From: Bradyrhizobium sp. SZCCT0148
Lineage (GTDB): Bacteria > Pseudomonadota > Alphaproteobacteria > Rhizobiales > Xanthobacteraceae
Reading direction: 5' to 3'
DNA length: 64,000 bases
NCBI RefSeq assembly: GCF_018129985.1
Contig: NZ_JAFCKT010000007.1
Span: 233,009-297,008 of the forward strand
Shown: piece after piece, positions 25,397-38,100 of the stretch
Layout: each line of letters opens with the position of its first letter
Position numbering within the stretch: the stretch's first letter is position 1
Program-made: the position numbers and the translations under genes
Notes under the pieces: generated by a model
Database searches by the model: none
What the model saw: only the letters and a program-made list of their open reading frames with translations
What the model was told of the DNA's origin: nothing

Positions 25397-26407
25397 TCAA
25401 TTGGTCTGCTGGATCGCCGACAATTCCCAGCCGCTGCCGGGCCGTCGGGCGAAGGTCCAGACCTCGGTGACTTCGCCCGGCTGTTCGCTGCCGGCGACGA
25501 CCGTGCCGCTGTTACGGTCGAGCGTCTTGTCGGTGAGCGCGAAGCGCAGCGCCACCGTCGCGTAGTCGGTCTCGCCTTCGCGCCAGGCTTCCGCGAGGTC
25601 GCCCTGCAGCAGTTTCACGTCGGTCACCTTGTTGACGACGTTGCGCGCGCGGTTCTGAGCGAGGTCCTGCTCGAAATAGGAGACCATCTCCGGCGTCGCG
25701 AGCGTGTGCAGCTTGGCCACGTCCCCGTTCGACCAGGCGGTCTGGACGTCACCGAGCAGGCGCTCGAACGCCTCGTAATCGTCCGGCTTGATCTCGAGCG
25801 GCGCATTGTTTGCGTTCGCGCCGAAGCCGAAGCCGCCGAGACCACCGCCAAGACCGCTGCCAAGTCCGCCACCGAGGCCGCTACGCTGGTTCGGCTGAGG
25901 TCCGGGGGCTGCGCTCGCATCGGCATTGGCATAGGCCGCCTGCGGCGTGTGACGGCGCTGCCACCAGGACATCGCCAGCCGCACCACCAGCACCACGAGC
26001 GCGATCTGGATGATCAGGCCGATGATCGAGGACAGGCCGCCGAGGCCGCCGAACAGGCCGCCGCCGAACAGCATGCCGAGCAGGCCCGCGCCGAGGAAGC
26101 CGGCCGCAAGGCCGCCCATGAAGCCACCGGCGCGACCGCCGAACAGGCCGCCACGCGCGGGCGCGGTAGCAGCCGAGTTCATGCCTGCGCCCGGCTGGGT
26201 GTAGGTCCGGTTGAACTGCGAAGCCGAGCCCGGCGCCGTGGAGGTCGAGGGCGGCGCCGAAAAGGTGCGCGAGCCGCGTGAGCCCGACGAGCCGCCGCCG
26301 CCGACACGCGCGTCGGCCGACGAGATCGCCAGTGCGGTCGGCAGCGCAAGCGCCAGCACGACAGCGATCGTCTTGAAGAGACTGCGGGAGCGAAGCGAGA
26401 AATTCAT
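25397..26407 (-). CDS. Tim44-like domain membrane protein
   Basis: 336 residues from ATG 26407. N-terminal signal/anchor (FSLRSRSLFKTIAVVLALAL), then a Ser/Gly-rich region, a Gly-rich hydrophobic pair of helices (GLLGMLFGGGLFGGLGGLSS, IIGLIIQIALVVLVVRLAM) and a C-terminal Tim44 domain (about residues 205-336: KPDDYEAFERLLGDVQTAWS; WTFARRPGSGWELSAIQQT). Such proteins are common in alphaproteobacteria and unlinked to mitochondrial import; role uncertain. Confidence 0.85.
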   Translation of the reverse strand: MNFSLRSRSLFKTIAVVLALALPTALAISSADARVGGGGSSGSRGSRTFSAPPSTSTAPGSASQFNRTYTQPGAGMNSAATAPARGGLFGGRAGGFMGGLAAGFLGAGLLGMLFGGGLFGGLGGLSSIIGLIIQIALVVLVVRLAMSWWQRRHTPQAAYANADASAAPGPQPNQRSGLGGGLGSGLGGGLGGFGFGANANNAPLEIKPDDYEAFERLLGDVQTAWSNGDVAKLHTLATPEMVSYFEQDLAQNRARNVVNKVTDVKLLQGDLAEAWREGETDYATVALRFALTDKTLDRNSGTVVAGSEQPGEVTEVWTFARRPGSGWELSAIQQTN

Positions 26408-26641
26408 GTGCGTTTCCCAAATCCCCGGCATGGGGACGTGCCCCTAAGATGGGCAGACTTCCCGAAAAGTGAAGACGCTTTCGGAACTTGCCACTGCGGC
26501 CCTCAGTCGCGGGGATGTGGCAAAAGCCCATATTTGGCGGGGCCTTGGCAAGAGGCGCGGGGGAACCGTGGTCGCGGGATACCGGCGGCGTGAGGAAGTG
26601 AGCTCCGCGTTTCCCTCGTCAATGACGACAGGAGCGCCCCC

Positions 26642-29221
<2,580 letters not shown>

Positions 29222-29377
29222 TCTCGAGCTGGCGCAGCCTGTCGGCAGAGAATCAACGCGCGACAGCGCGCGTGGGGTTCTCCCTGCCTGAATCGGACCC
29301 TGAGGTGCAAGGGCCGCAGGGGCGAAAGGTACGCTGATTCCCAGATTACGGCCATTTCCGGTACTTTCGGGTGATTT

Positions 29378-30457
29378 TTATCCTCGCCCGGCGCTGAAGC
29401 CACGCTTCAGCCGCATGACGTAGCCGATGACTTCGGCGACCGCATGGTAGTGCTCGGCCGGGATTTCCTGGTCGATCTCGACGGTGGCGTAGAGCGCGCG
29501 GGCGAGCGGCACGTTCTCCACGATCGGGATATCGTGCGCGCGCGCGATCTCCCGGATCTTGAAGGCGAGATTGTCGACGCCCTTGGCGACGCAGATCGGA
29601 GCCGTCATGCCGCGCTCGTAAGACAGCGCCACCGAGAAGTGGGTCGGGTTGGTGATGATCACCGAGGCCTTGGGAACCGCCGCCATCATGCGCTTCTTGG
29701 AGCGTTGCTGGCGCAACTGCCTGAGCTTGCCCTTGATGTGCGGATCGCCTTCGGACTGCTTGAACTCTTCCTTGATCTCCTGGAGCGACATCTTCTGCCG
29801 CTGGAACCAGCTGCGGTACTGGAAGAAATAATCGGCAATGGCGATGATCGCGAGCGCCGCGACCACTGCCCCGAGCAGATGGATTGTCATGCTGGTGCTG
29901 GCGCCGAGCATGGCGGCCGGGTCGAGCCTGACCATCGCCTCCATGCGATGCCGCTCCGGCCACAGGATCATGGTCATGACCACGCTGAGCGCGATCAGCT
30001 TGCCGATACCCTTGAGAAAATTGGCCGCCGCCTGCTTGCCGAAGATGCGCTTGAAGCCGGCGCCGGGCGAGATCTTGCTGAATTTCGGCGTCAGGGATTC
30101 GGTCGACCAGACCAGGCGGTGCTGCAGCATGTTGCCGGCAATCGCCGCCAGCATCAGCATCATCAGCGGCACGCCGATCGCCGCGAGAATGGCGAATTCG
30201 ATCTGCTGCATCAGCGCGATCAGGGCCTTGCCGTCGGTCTTGATCATCCAGGAATTGGCGAGCAGGCCCCGCATCGGCGCCAGCAACCCGTCGCCCACCG
30301 AGCTCGAGAAGGTAGAGACCACGAGCGTGCCGCCCGCCATCATGAACCAGGTGTTGATCTCCTGGCTCTTGGCGACGTCGCCGCGTTCGAGCGCGTCGTC
30401 CAGACGCTTTTGCGTCGGGTCTTCTGTTTGACTCTCTGGGTCCTTGTCTTCTGACAT
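29378..30457 (-). CDS. flhB: Flagellar export switch protein FlhB
   Basis: 359 residues. Part of the flagellar type III export gate that switches substrate class after self-cleavage. Four membrane helices, then the cytoplasmic domain with the cleavage motif NPTH (N270-H273) in VIITNPTHFSVALSY, and the conserved AKGVDNLAFKIREIA. N-terminus SEDKDPESQTEDPTQKRLDD is typical. Ten bases after fliR. Confidence 0.97.
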   Translation of the reverse strand: MSEDKDPESQTEDPTQKRLDDALERGDVAKSQEINTWFMMAGGTLVVSTFSSSVGDGLLAPMRGLLANSWMIKTDGKALIALMQQIEFAILAAIGVPLMMLMLAAIAGNMLQHRLVWSTESLTPKFSKISPGAGFKRIFGKQAAANFLKGIGKLIALSVVMTMILWPERHRMEAMVRLDPAAMLGASTSMTIHLLGAVVAALAIIAIADYFFQYRSWFQRQKMSLQEIKEEFKQSEGDPHIKGKLRQLRQQRSKKRMMAAVPKASVIITNPTHFSVALSYERGMTAPICVAKGVDNLAFKIREIARAHDIPIVENVPLARALYATVEIDQEIPAEHYHAVAEVIGYVMRLKRGFSAGRG

Positions 30458-30467
30458 CGATCGACCG

Positions 30468-31238
30468 TTACCTCAGCGGCATCAACTGGTGCATGACACC
30501 GATGAAGTAATCCAGATACGTCCCCATCATCGCCGACAGCACCACGGCGAGCACCAGGAAACCCGCGAAGATCGAGAGCGGCACGCCGACGAAATAGACC
30601 TGCATCTGCGGCATCAGCCGCGCCAGCACGCCAAGGCCGATGTTGAAGACCAGGCCGAACACCAGGAACGGTCCGGAGAGTTGCAGGCCGAGGCGGAACG
30701 CGGCGGCAAAGGCGCGCGTCGCGAGCGAGGCCACATCGCCGCTCGATACGGTCTCGCCCGGCGAGAAGATCGTGTAGCTGTCGTTCAGCGCGGCGATCAC
30801 CAGATGATGGCTGTCGGTGGCGAACAGCAGCGTCACCCCGAGGATGGTCAGGAAGTTGCCGACCAGCACGCCCTGTTGGCCTTGTGTCGGATCGACCGAG
30901 GTGACGAATCCGAGCCCCATCTGTTGCGCGATCACCGATCCCGCGACCTGGAGCGCCGACAGCGTCACGCGCGCGGTGGCGCCCAGCACGATCCCGATCG
31001 CGATCTCGTGCAGCATCAGGACCAGGAGCGGCGCCAGCGAGCCCATGTCGACGTTGTAGGCGTTGCGATGCAGCGGCAGGATGATCAGGGTCAGCAGCAG
31101 CGCGATCGACAGCTTGATCCGCGTCGGAATATTGGTCTCGCCCAGCCCCGGCAACAGCATCACCATCGCGCCGACCCGGGCGAAGGCGAGCATGAAGGAG
31201 GCGGCGAGCGCCGGCAGCAGCGAGACGTCGATGCGCAT
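30468..31238 (-). CDS. fliR: Flagellar export protein FliR
   Basis: 256 residues from ATG 31238 (the frame is open further upstream, overlapping fliQ, but the family starts here). Export-gate membrane protein with six helices; AFARVGAMVMLLPGLGETNI and GFVTSVDPTQGQQGVLVGNF are characteristic. Between fliQ (17 bases) and flhB. Confidence 0.95.
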   Translation of the reverse strand: MRIDVSLLPALAASFMLAFARVGAMVMLLPGLGETNIPTRIKLSIALLLTLIILPLHRNAYNVDMGSLAPLLVLMLHEIAIGIVLGATARVTLSALQVAGSVIAQQMGLGFVTSVDPTQGQQGVLVGNFLTILGVTLLFATDSHHLVIAALNDSYTIFSPGETVSSGDVASLATRAFAAAFRLGLQLSGPFLVFGLVFNIGLGVLARLMPQMQVYFVGVPLSIFAGFLVLAVVLSAMMGTYLDYFIGVMHQLMPLR

Positions 31239-31255
31239 AATTGACGCATCCTGCC

Positions 31256-31519
31256 TCAGCCGCCGATGATTCGCGACGAGATCCGCAGCATGTGGGCATG
31301 GAGCGCGTCGGCCATGAACGGCAGCGCCAGCAGCATCGTGGCAAAGATGGCGAGGATCTTCGGCACGTAGATCAGCGTCTGTTCCTGGATCTGCGTCAGC
31401 GCCTGGAACAGCGACACGATGACGCCGACCACCAGACCGACCACCATCAGGGGGGAGGACACGATCACGATCGTCCAGATCGCATCGCGCGCAACGTCGA
31501 GGGTTTCGGGTCCGGTCAT
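31256..31519 (-). CDS. fliQ: Flagellar export protein FliQ
   Basis: 87 residues, two membrane helices (about 17-38 and 51-73) separated by the conserved SLFQALTQIQEQTLIYVPKI loop. Export-gate component with FliP and FliR. A dispersed palindrome separates it from fliE. Confidence 0.97.
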   Translation of the reverse strand: MTGPETLDVARDAIWTIVIVSSPLMVVGLVVGVIVSLFQALTQIQEQTLIYVPKILAIFATMLLALPFMADALHAHMLRISSRIIGG

Positions 31520-31547
31520 TTTGAATTCCCACTCTCAATTGTTTGTC

Positions 31548-31642
31548 GTCATTCCGGGCTCGCGAAGCGAGAGCCCGGATTCCATACTCCCGATCGTGGT
31601 TATGGATTCCGGGCTCGCGACTTCGTCGCGCCCCGGAATGAC
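31548..31642. repeat. Dispersed palindrome (GTCATTCCGGG family) inside the operon
   Basis: GTCATTCCGGGCTCGCG...GGATTCCATA on one side and TATGGATTCCGGGCTCGCG...CCCCGGAATGAC on the other, about 95 bases. It lies between fliE and fliQ, where its hairpin in mRNA may act as attenuator or stabiliser. Confidence 0.85.
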
Positions 31643-31649
31643 AACCTCG

Positions 31650-31964
31650 TCAAATCGGCATCTTCATGATGTCTTCATATGCGGCGATCACGCGGTCGCG
31701 GACCGAGACCAGCGTGGACACCGCGACGTCGGTGTCCGCCACCGCCGTCACCACGTCCATCACGTTGGCCTTGCCGGCGGCCATCGCCACCGTCTGCGCG
31801 TCCGACTTGCGGCCGGACTCCATCACGCTGCCGACGGCGTCCTTCAGCATCGAGGCAAAAGATTGCCCGCCGGCCTCGGTGGCCTTGCCGGCACCGCCGC
31901 CGCTGTTCTCCAGCACGCGGGCAAGGTTGGCATAGGCGTTGGCGGCGATTGACGGTGATGCCAT
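31650..31964 (-). CDS. fliE: Flagellar hook-basal body protein FliE
   Basis: 104 residues, MS-ring/rod junction protein. Conserved C-terminal half: TDVAVSTLVSVRDRVIAAYE DIMKMPI type ending. Sits between flgC (16 bases) and the repeat before fliQ. Confidence 0.95.
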   Translation of the reverse strand: MASPSIAANAYANLARVLENSGGGAGKATEAGGQSFASMLKDAVGSVMESGRKSDAQTVAMAAGKANVMDVVTAVADTDVAVSTLVSVRDRVIAAYEDIMKMPI

Positions 31965-31980
31965 GGCTCAATTGTCCTGT

Positions 31981-32406
31981 TCAGCTCTTGAGGATGTCGA
32001 GCGTGCGCTGGATCATCCGGCGCGTCGCACTGATGATGTTGAGGTTGGCTTCGTAGGACCGCTGCGCGTCGCGCATGTCGGTCATCTCGACCACCGAGTT
32101 CACGTTGGGATATTTGACGTTGCCGCTGGCGTCCGCGACCGGATTGCTAGGCTCGTATTTGACGCGGAAGTTCGACTGGTCGGGCTTGATCTTGCCGAGC
32201 GTAACGACCTGCGCGTCGAGCGTGCGGTCGAGCGCGGAAGAGAAGGTCGGAACCTTGCGCCGATAGGGATCGCCGCCGGCGGTCTGCGCGGTCGAATCCG
32301 CGTTCGCGATGTTTTCCGAGATCACCCGCATGCGGCCGGCCTGCGCCCGCAGACCGGAGGTCGCGATCGCCATCGAGCGGGCAAAGTCGCTGCTGTCATT
32401 GGCCAT
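31981..32406 (-). CDS. flgC: Flagellar proximal rod protein FlgC
   Basis: 141 residues. N-terminal rod motif MAIATSGLRAQAGRMRVISE NIANADST, C-terminal YEANLNIISATRRMIQRTLD ILKS. agaggagg before the ATG. Second gene of the flgB operon. Confidence 0.96.
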   Translation of the reverse strand: MANDSSDFARSMAIATSGLRAQAGRMRVISENIANADSTAQTAGGDPYRRKVPTFSSALDRTLDAQVVTLGKIKPDQSNFRVKYEPSNPVADASGNVKYPNVNSVVEMTDMRDAQRSYEANLNIISATRRMIQRTLDILKS

Positions 32407-32433
32407 GATGCGCCTCCTCTAGCTCTTTGGTCT

Positions 32434-32482
32434 GAGCATGATCTCTTCGGAAACCCGCTTCATACTTTTCCGGATCATGCTC
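32434..32482. repeat. Dispersed palindrome between flgB and flgC
   Basis: GAGCATGATCTCTTCGGAAA at the left and TTTTCCGGATCATGCTC at the right, about 49 bases; a well-known rhizobial intergenic repeat pattern. It touches the flgB stop codon. Confidence 0.8.
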
Positions 32483-32886
32483 TAGCCCTTGCCGATCGCG
32501 GTCTTGAGCAGATGCAGGCTCTTCGAATAGAGCGAGGTCGCCGCCGCGTAGTCCATCTGGTTGCTGGCCGCCTTCATCATCTCCTCTTCGAGATTGACGG
32601 CGTTGCCCGCGGGGCGGGTCTCGAAGCCCGCGTTCCTGTTCTGGTCGAATCCGGACGCAGCCCCCGACGGCGTCATGTGAGAGCCGCTGGTGCGGGTCAT
32701 TGCCAGAGGGCCCATCGAGCCGGTGACGGCTCCGGCCTTGTCGAGCTTGGGCTCGACCAAGTCGCGCGGCCGGAATTTGGGCGTGTCGGAATTGGAGACG
32801 TTCTCGGACAGGACGCGCTGGCGCTCCTGGTGCCACTGCATCTTGGTTCGAAGCGCCGACAGCACCGGGAGGTCGTTGATGGACAT
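32482..32886 (-). CDS. flgB: Flagellar proximal rod protein FlgB
   Basis: 134 residues. N-terminal rod motif LRTKMQWHQERQRVLSENVS NSDTPKF, C-terminal LEEEMMKAASNQMDYAAATS LYSKSLHLLKTAIGKG. First gene of the flgB-flgC-fliE-fliQ-fliR-flhB operon, with a CtrA-type box 71 bases ahead. Confidence 0.95.
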   Translation of the reverse strand: MSINDLPVLSALRTKMQWHQERQRVLSENVSNSDTPKFRPRDLVEPKLDKAGAVTGSMGPLAMTRTSGSHMTPSGAASGFDQNRNAGFETRPAGNAVNLEEEMMKAASNQMDYAAATSLYSKSLHLLKTAIGKG

Positions 32887-32956
32887 CGTCGCGGCTCCTT
32901 CCGCCGTCTTGCGAACCCAAGGGTCCGCCGCTAGGCAGAATTTGCCGCGTGTATGG

Positions 32957-32971
32957 TTAACAGCTGGTTAA
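32957..32971. promoter_or_regulatory. CtrA-type box (TTAA-N7-TTAA) before flgB
   Basis: TTAACAGCTGGTTAA, a perfect full site, in context TATGGTTAACAGCTGGTTAAG, 71 bases upstream of the flgB start and 270 upstream of fliO. The rest of the 354-base divergent gap (32887-33240) holds several single TTAA half-sites and a small GGTTGGCGCGTCCAACC palindrome at 33188-33204, but no ORF. Confidence 0.7.
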
Positions 32972-33240
32972 GACCGTCCTCGAAGCCTGTCCCCAGGCGG
33001 GACAGCATTTTCCGCTCCCGTGATTCTACGTCTCCAAAACCGGCATTAACCCAACCATTTGGCCGCCCGTGCACAGCCCAAGAAGTCGTTTTGGATCGAG
33101 CGATTCATGGGTTATTAAGAGTTGGGGACGGCAAAACTTGCCGTGGGACGTTAAGAAATCGCAGTTTGGGGCATCGTTAAACCAGTGGTTGGCGCGTCCA
33201 ACCATAGGCACGAGAACAGCGCCATTTGTCGGGGACAAGT

Positions 33241-34206
33241 ATGCAAGGCAGCCCTATCACCTTCATCGTCGCGTTCATCGTCGTCCTGGCGTTGATCGGC
33301 GTCGCTGCCTGGCTGGTGCGCCGATTCGCCGGTAGCCGGGTCGGCGCCAACACCCAGCGCGGCCGGATGCCCCGGCTCGCGGTGATCGACGCTGCCGCGG
33401 TCGACGGCCGGCGCCGCCTGGTGCTGGTCCGGCGTGACAATGTCGAGCACCTCCTGATGATCGGCGGGCCGACCGATATCGTCGTCGAACCCAACATCGT
33501 TCGCGCCGCGCCCGGCCGCGACCAGCTTCCGCAGCGTCCGAACGCCGCGGAACCGCCGCGGCTCGCGCCCATGCCGGATACCAGCAACTGGGCCGACGAA
33601 GCACCGCGGCCGGAAATGCTCGATCATCCCGAGCCGCAAATGCCCGAGCCGCCGCCGCGGCCCGCGCGCCCGTCCTTTGCCGACGAGGTGCGCCGGCCCG
33701 CTCCCGCGCTGGCCGAACGCCGCAGCGATCCCCTCGCCGGCTTCACGGCCGAGCCGACCGCGCCACGCCTCGAGCGCGAACCGCGGCCGGAGCCGCTGCC
33801 GCCGCGCGTTCCGCGCAGCGAGCCGCCGCTGATGCCGCGGCCGCCGCGCCAGAGCGAGCCGCCGAAGATGCCGCCGGTGCGCGCCGAGCGCGTCGCTGCC
33901 CCGCCGCCGCCGGTGCCGCAGGCTCCGCCCGTTCCGCCGCCGGCCCCTGCTGCAGCGCCCTCCAGTGCCGAGCAGAATCTCGCCGAGATGGCGCAGCGGC
34001 TCGAAGCCGCGCTGCGTCGCCCGGCCGGCGAGACGGTCGCGCCTCCGGTCGCGCCGGAGCCGCCTGCTGCTTCCCCGCGCGCCGCACGCAGCGAGCCGCC
34101 GGCACCACCGGCCCCGCCCGCAAAGCCGGCCGCGGAAAAGACCAGCTTTGAAAATCTCGAAGACGAGATGGCCTCGCTGCTCGGCCGTCCGAAGCCGTCT
34201 TCGTGA
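33241..34206 (+). CDS. fliO: FliO-like flagellar biosynthesis protein with long Pro-rich tail
   Basis: 321 residues from ATG 33241. One membrane helix (about 5-25, ITFIVAFIVVLALIGVAAWL) and the FliO-type cytoplasmic domain (RLAVIDAAAVDGRRRLVLVR, RDNVEHLLMIGGPTDIVVE). From residue ~100 on, a Pro/Ala/Arg/Glu-rich, surely disordered tail of about 220 residues, far longer than enteric FliO. The stop overlaps the fliP start (GTGA). Helps assembly of FliP rings. Confidence 0.88.
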   Translation: MQGSPITFIVAFIVVLALIGVAAWLVRRFAGSRVGANTQRGRMPRLAVIDAAAVDGRRRLVLVRRDNVEHLLMIGGPTDIVVEPNIVRAAPGRDQLPQRPNAAEPPRLAPMPDTSNWADEAPRPEMLDHPEPQMPEPPPRPARPSFADEVRRPAPALAERRSDPLAGFTAEPTAPRLEREPRPEPLPPRVPRSEPPLMPRPPRQSEPPKMPPVRAERVAAPPPPVPQAPPVPPPAPAAAPSSAEQNLAEMAQRLEAALRRPAGETVAPPVAPEPPAASPRAARSEPPAPPAPPAKPAAEKTSFENLEDEMASLLGRPKPSS

Positions 34207-34961
34207 GGCTGCCGTCCCTTCCGCGTAGAGTTTTTTTCCTTTCTGTCCTGATCGGCGCGGCATCGGCAGCGATGCCGGCGCATGCGCAGGACATCAGCAT
34301 CAATCTCGGCGGCGGCGCTGGCGGTGGCGGCGTCACCGAGCGCGCGATCCAGTTGATCGCGCTGCTCACCGTGCTGTCGATCGCGCCGTCGATCCTGATC
34401 ATGATGACGTCGTTCACGCGCATCGTGGTCGTGCTGTCGCTGCTGCGCACCGCGCTGGGCACGGCAACCGCGCCGCCGAACTCGGTGATCATCGCGCTTG
34501 CGATGTTCCTCACCTTCTTCGTGATGGGGCCGGTGCTGCAGAAATCCTACGACGACGGCATCCGCCCGCTCGTCGCCAACCAGATCGGCGTCGAGGACGC
34601 GCTGCAGCGCGCCTCCGTTCCGTTGCGCGGCTTCATGCAGAAGAACGTGCGCGAGAAGGACCTCAAGCTGTTCCTGGATCTCTCGGGCGAACCGCCGCCG
34701 GCCACGCCCGACGAGCTGGCACTGCGCATCCTCGTCCCCGCCTTCATGATCTCCGAGCTGAAGCGCGCCTTCGAGATCGGCTTCCTGCTGTTCCTGCCCT
34801 TCCTGATCATCGACCTCGTCGTCGCATCGGTGCTGATGTCGATGGGCATGATGATGCTGCCGCCGGCCACGATCTCGCTGCCGTTCAAGCTGATCTTCTT
34901 CGTGCTGGTCGACGGCTGGTCGCTGGTGGCGGGAAGCCTGGTGCAGAGTTACGGCGGGTAG
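34203..34961 (+). CDS. fliP: Flagellar export protein FliP
   Basis: 252 residues from GTG 34203, coupled to fliO. Signal peptide (about 1-28), then IQLIALLTVLSIAPSILIMM, TSFTRIVVVLSLLRTALGT and PPNSVIIALAMFLTFFVMGP, all FliP signatures; ends VDGWSLVAGSLVQSYGG. Core of the export gate. Confidence 0.97.
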   Translation: MRLPSLPRRVFFLSVLIGAASAAMPAHAQDISINLGGGAGGGGVTERAIQLIALLTVLSIAPSILIMMTSFTRIVVVLSLLRTALGTATAPPNSVIIALAMFLTFFVMGPVLQKSYDDGIRPLVANQIGVEDALQRASVPLRGFMQKNVREKDLKLFLDLSGEPPPATPDELALRILVPAFMISELKRAFEIGFLLFLPFLIIDLVVASVLMSMGMMMLPPATISLPFKLIFFVLVDGWSLVAGSLVQSYGG

Positions 34962-35020
34962 CGAGCCTCTGGTGACGCCCGCGTCCACTGCGCTCGCGCG
35001 ATAGCCCCGCCCCCCCTCCC

Positions 35021-35106
35021 CGTCACTGCGAGGAGCCCTTGCGACGAAGCAATCCAAAATCCCCCAGCGAGAAATGCGGGATTGCTTCGCTGCGCTCGCA
35101 ATGACG
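35021..35106. repeat. Dispersed palindrome (CGTCATTGCGAGGAGC family), second copy
   Basis: CGTCACTGCGAGGAGCCC...GCAATCC and GGGATTGCTTCG...CTCGCAATGACG, 86 bases, matching 22337-22423. Lies between converging fliP and the TPR gene, probably ending both transcripts. Confidence 0.85.
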
Positions 35107-35152
35107 AAGTTGTGGCGCTGTCGCGGCCCGCGCTTCGCGCGGCAGCAGAGGC

Positions 35153-38100
35153 CTATCGAGTCATCTTGATCTGCCGCACGACCGGGATCGTCGGCAGCGA
35201 GCCGGTGTGGTCTTCGTCCTTGGCCTGCGGCGCGCGGGCGGTGGCGTCGGGGAAGCGCTGCTTCATCTCGCGCAGGAAGCCGTCGAGCGTATCGACGCTG
35301 GCGGCGAGCTTGGCGATCTCGGCGAATTCGGCGCTGGAAGCCGCGGCCGGCTTGCTGGCGATGTCGAAGGCGAGACGGTCGGCGCTCTCGCTCATCAGCG
35401 GGGCGTACTTCTCGCGGAAGCGCGACAGGCCGATCGAGTCGTCCGCAAGCGCATAGCCGACGGCGGCGCGGATGATGTCGCTCTTCTCCACCGAATTGAG
35501 CGGCTTGAAGTCGCGGAAGCGCTCGCCGTAATAGAGTTCGATCTGCTCGGCGGACTCGCGCCAGCGCCGTGCCGCCCAGAAGATGTCGGACCGCAGCCGC
35601 AGCACTTCGCGCCCGGTGACGTTCGAGATGATGTCGAGTCCGAGATCGTGACGGCCGACGTCGCTCTGCGCGCGCGCTTCCAGGAGCAGGCGCTGCTGCC
35701 TGAGCTCGCCGGAGAGATCGCTGATGCGGCTCGCGCGCAGCGCCGTGATCGCCTTGTCCGGCTTGCGGTTGGCGAGATAGATCATGGAGAGGCGCGCGGC
35801 GACCTGGGCGCGGGCGGCGCCTTCGAGGCGGTGGTCGACCTGGTATTGCAGCAGCTCGGCCGCCTGGTCGAGCAGGTCGATCGAGGCGAGGCGGTCGGCG
35901 AGACGGCGGATCAGCTCGTCGCCGCGCCTGCCGATCGGCGTCAATTCACGAAACTCGTAGAACAGCCCGAGCGCCTCGACCTCGGGCAGCTGGTCACCCT
36001 TCGGGCCGAGGAATATCTGCGTGAAAAGGTCCGAAGCGAGATCCTGCGCCTGACGCGAGGCGTCCGCGTTCGGCTGCAGCCTGGTCGCGGTGCGAGCCGC
36101 AGTGAGCGCGTCGCGGTAGCGCCCGGCCTCGGCGTACATCTTGGACAGGATCTGCAGCGTCTTGACCTCAATGGAGTCGCCGCGCCAGGTCATCGACAGG
36201 GTCTCGAGCTCGTTCAGCGCCTCGTCCTTGCCGATCTCGTCGCGCTTCTGCCGCAGCGCGATCTCGAGCTGCTTGGCCTCGGCCGCAGCCGGCCGATCGG
36301 CCGAGGCCGCCGCGAGCCTGTAATCGTCGAGCGCGTCCTTGTCGTGGCCGAGCGCCTCGGCGAGCCGGCCGCGCAGCACGGCAAAGCCGGGCGCAGCCTC
36401 AGGCGATACTCCGACGACCTCGAGTTCGCTGCGGCGCTTGGAGGCGCCGGCATAGTCCTTCACCTCGAGCGCGGCGCGCATCGCATCCATCGTCACGATG
36501 CGCTGAATGTCGAGCGGCAGCGAGGCGATCGCGAATTCGACGTTCTTGAACTTCTCGCGCGCGTCAGCCCATTTGCCCTGGCGCGCATAGGCGAGCGCCT
36601 TCCAGAGCTGGGAATCGTGGCTGTTGCCGATCACGGGATTGGCGAGGTCCTTCAGGCCCTGCGCCGGGCGGCCGATCAGGATGCTGGCGATCGCATGCAT
36701 GATGAGCGCACCGCTCTCCTCCTTGTTGAGCGGATCGCTCAGCATCAGGTCGGTGACGGCCTTGGCTTCGTGATACATTGCGCGCGACATGTAGAATTGC
36801 GCGAGATCGAGCCGCGGCAGTGAGCGCAGCGCCGGCTCGACGGCCGCGATCGCCGTGATCAGCTCGCTCTGGCGCGCGATGAAATTTTCCGACTGGCCCT
36901 TGCGCCAGCCCTCAGGGCTGAACACCGGACGCACCGCGGTCGGCGCCCGCTCGGCCGAGATGTCGACCGGCGACAGCGTCAGACCGCCCTTCTTGCCGAG
37001 GATCACCTTGTCGGCGCCGACTTCGACGCCGACCTCGTCGGAATTCGGGCGGATCGCGATGCCGTGCGCGGATTCCAGCAGCGAGAGATCGACGAGATCC
37101 TGCCGCTTGATGAAGCCGCGCACCGGCCGCTGCGCGGTGACGACATAGAGCATGTCGCCGGCATCGGGGTCGGTGAGCTTGTGCAGCTGGCCCGGATTGG
37201 CAAAGGGGATGGCGATGTTGGCGAGCGCGGGGTCGGTGATGTTGCGCGACATCATCAGCGGCAATGGGGTCGTCTGGATCTTGTCGGCGAGCGTCAGCAG
37301 CCAGTTGGTCTCCTTGCCGACCTCTTCGCTCGCCAGCGAATAGACCAGCGGGCGGGTGAGACGGATGCGCACCGCCTGGCCCTTGTCGAGCGCAATGCGG
37401 CCGACCTCGCCGATCATCACCCCGCCCTTGCTGCGGATCGCCTCGACGTCGATCGGCTTCGGCGTATCGAACACCAGCCACACCGTGTCGCCGCGGCGGA
37501 ACGCCGCCGCCGGTGTCGCGACCGCAATCGGGAACGTCACGCGCAAGCCGTCGCTGTCGCGGCGCGCATCGACGCTGGCGACGGGGGGCTGCGGCGCGGC
37601 CGGCGCCTCGGCGGACGCAGCCTTGACGGCGTCCTTGACCGGCTCCTTCGCGGCCTCTTTCGGCGCCTCCGCAGGCGCCGGCTTGGCGGGCGCGGCCACG
37701 GCTTCGGCAAGCGGCGGCGCGGGCTTCGCTGCTTCCTTCGAGATGTCCTTCGGAGCCTCCTTCAAAGCTTCCTTGGGCGCGACCTTTGGCGCTTCCGGCG
37801 CGGGGGCGGCCTCGATCGCGGGAGCCGGCACTGGTTTCGGCGCTTCCGCGGGCGGCATCGCGGCGGGCGCGTCCGGCTTCACCTCGGGCTTGACGTCGAT
37901 CTTCGCTTCACGCGCGATCGTCTCGGAGGTCGGTGGCGCCATCTCGGCAGGGGCGTCCTTCGGCTTCTGGGCCGCTGGCTTGTCCGGCGCCGGCGCCGGT
38001 CCGCGACCGGCAGGCTTCATCTGCGCGATCGCCGCCTCGGGCGTTGCGGCGACCTTGCCCTTGTCGGGCTGGAAGGAAACATCGACGACGTAGTTCTTGT

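Noticed and set aside
33207..33220. GGCACGAGAACAGC as a sigma-54 promoter for fliO
   Set aside because: Spacing fits, but the start would lie only about nine bases before the ATG with no room for a ribosome site, and the -12 half is poor.
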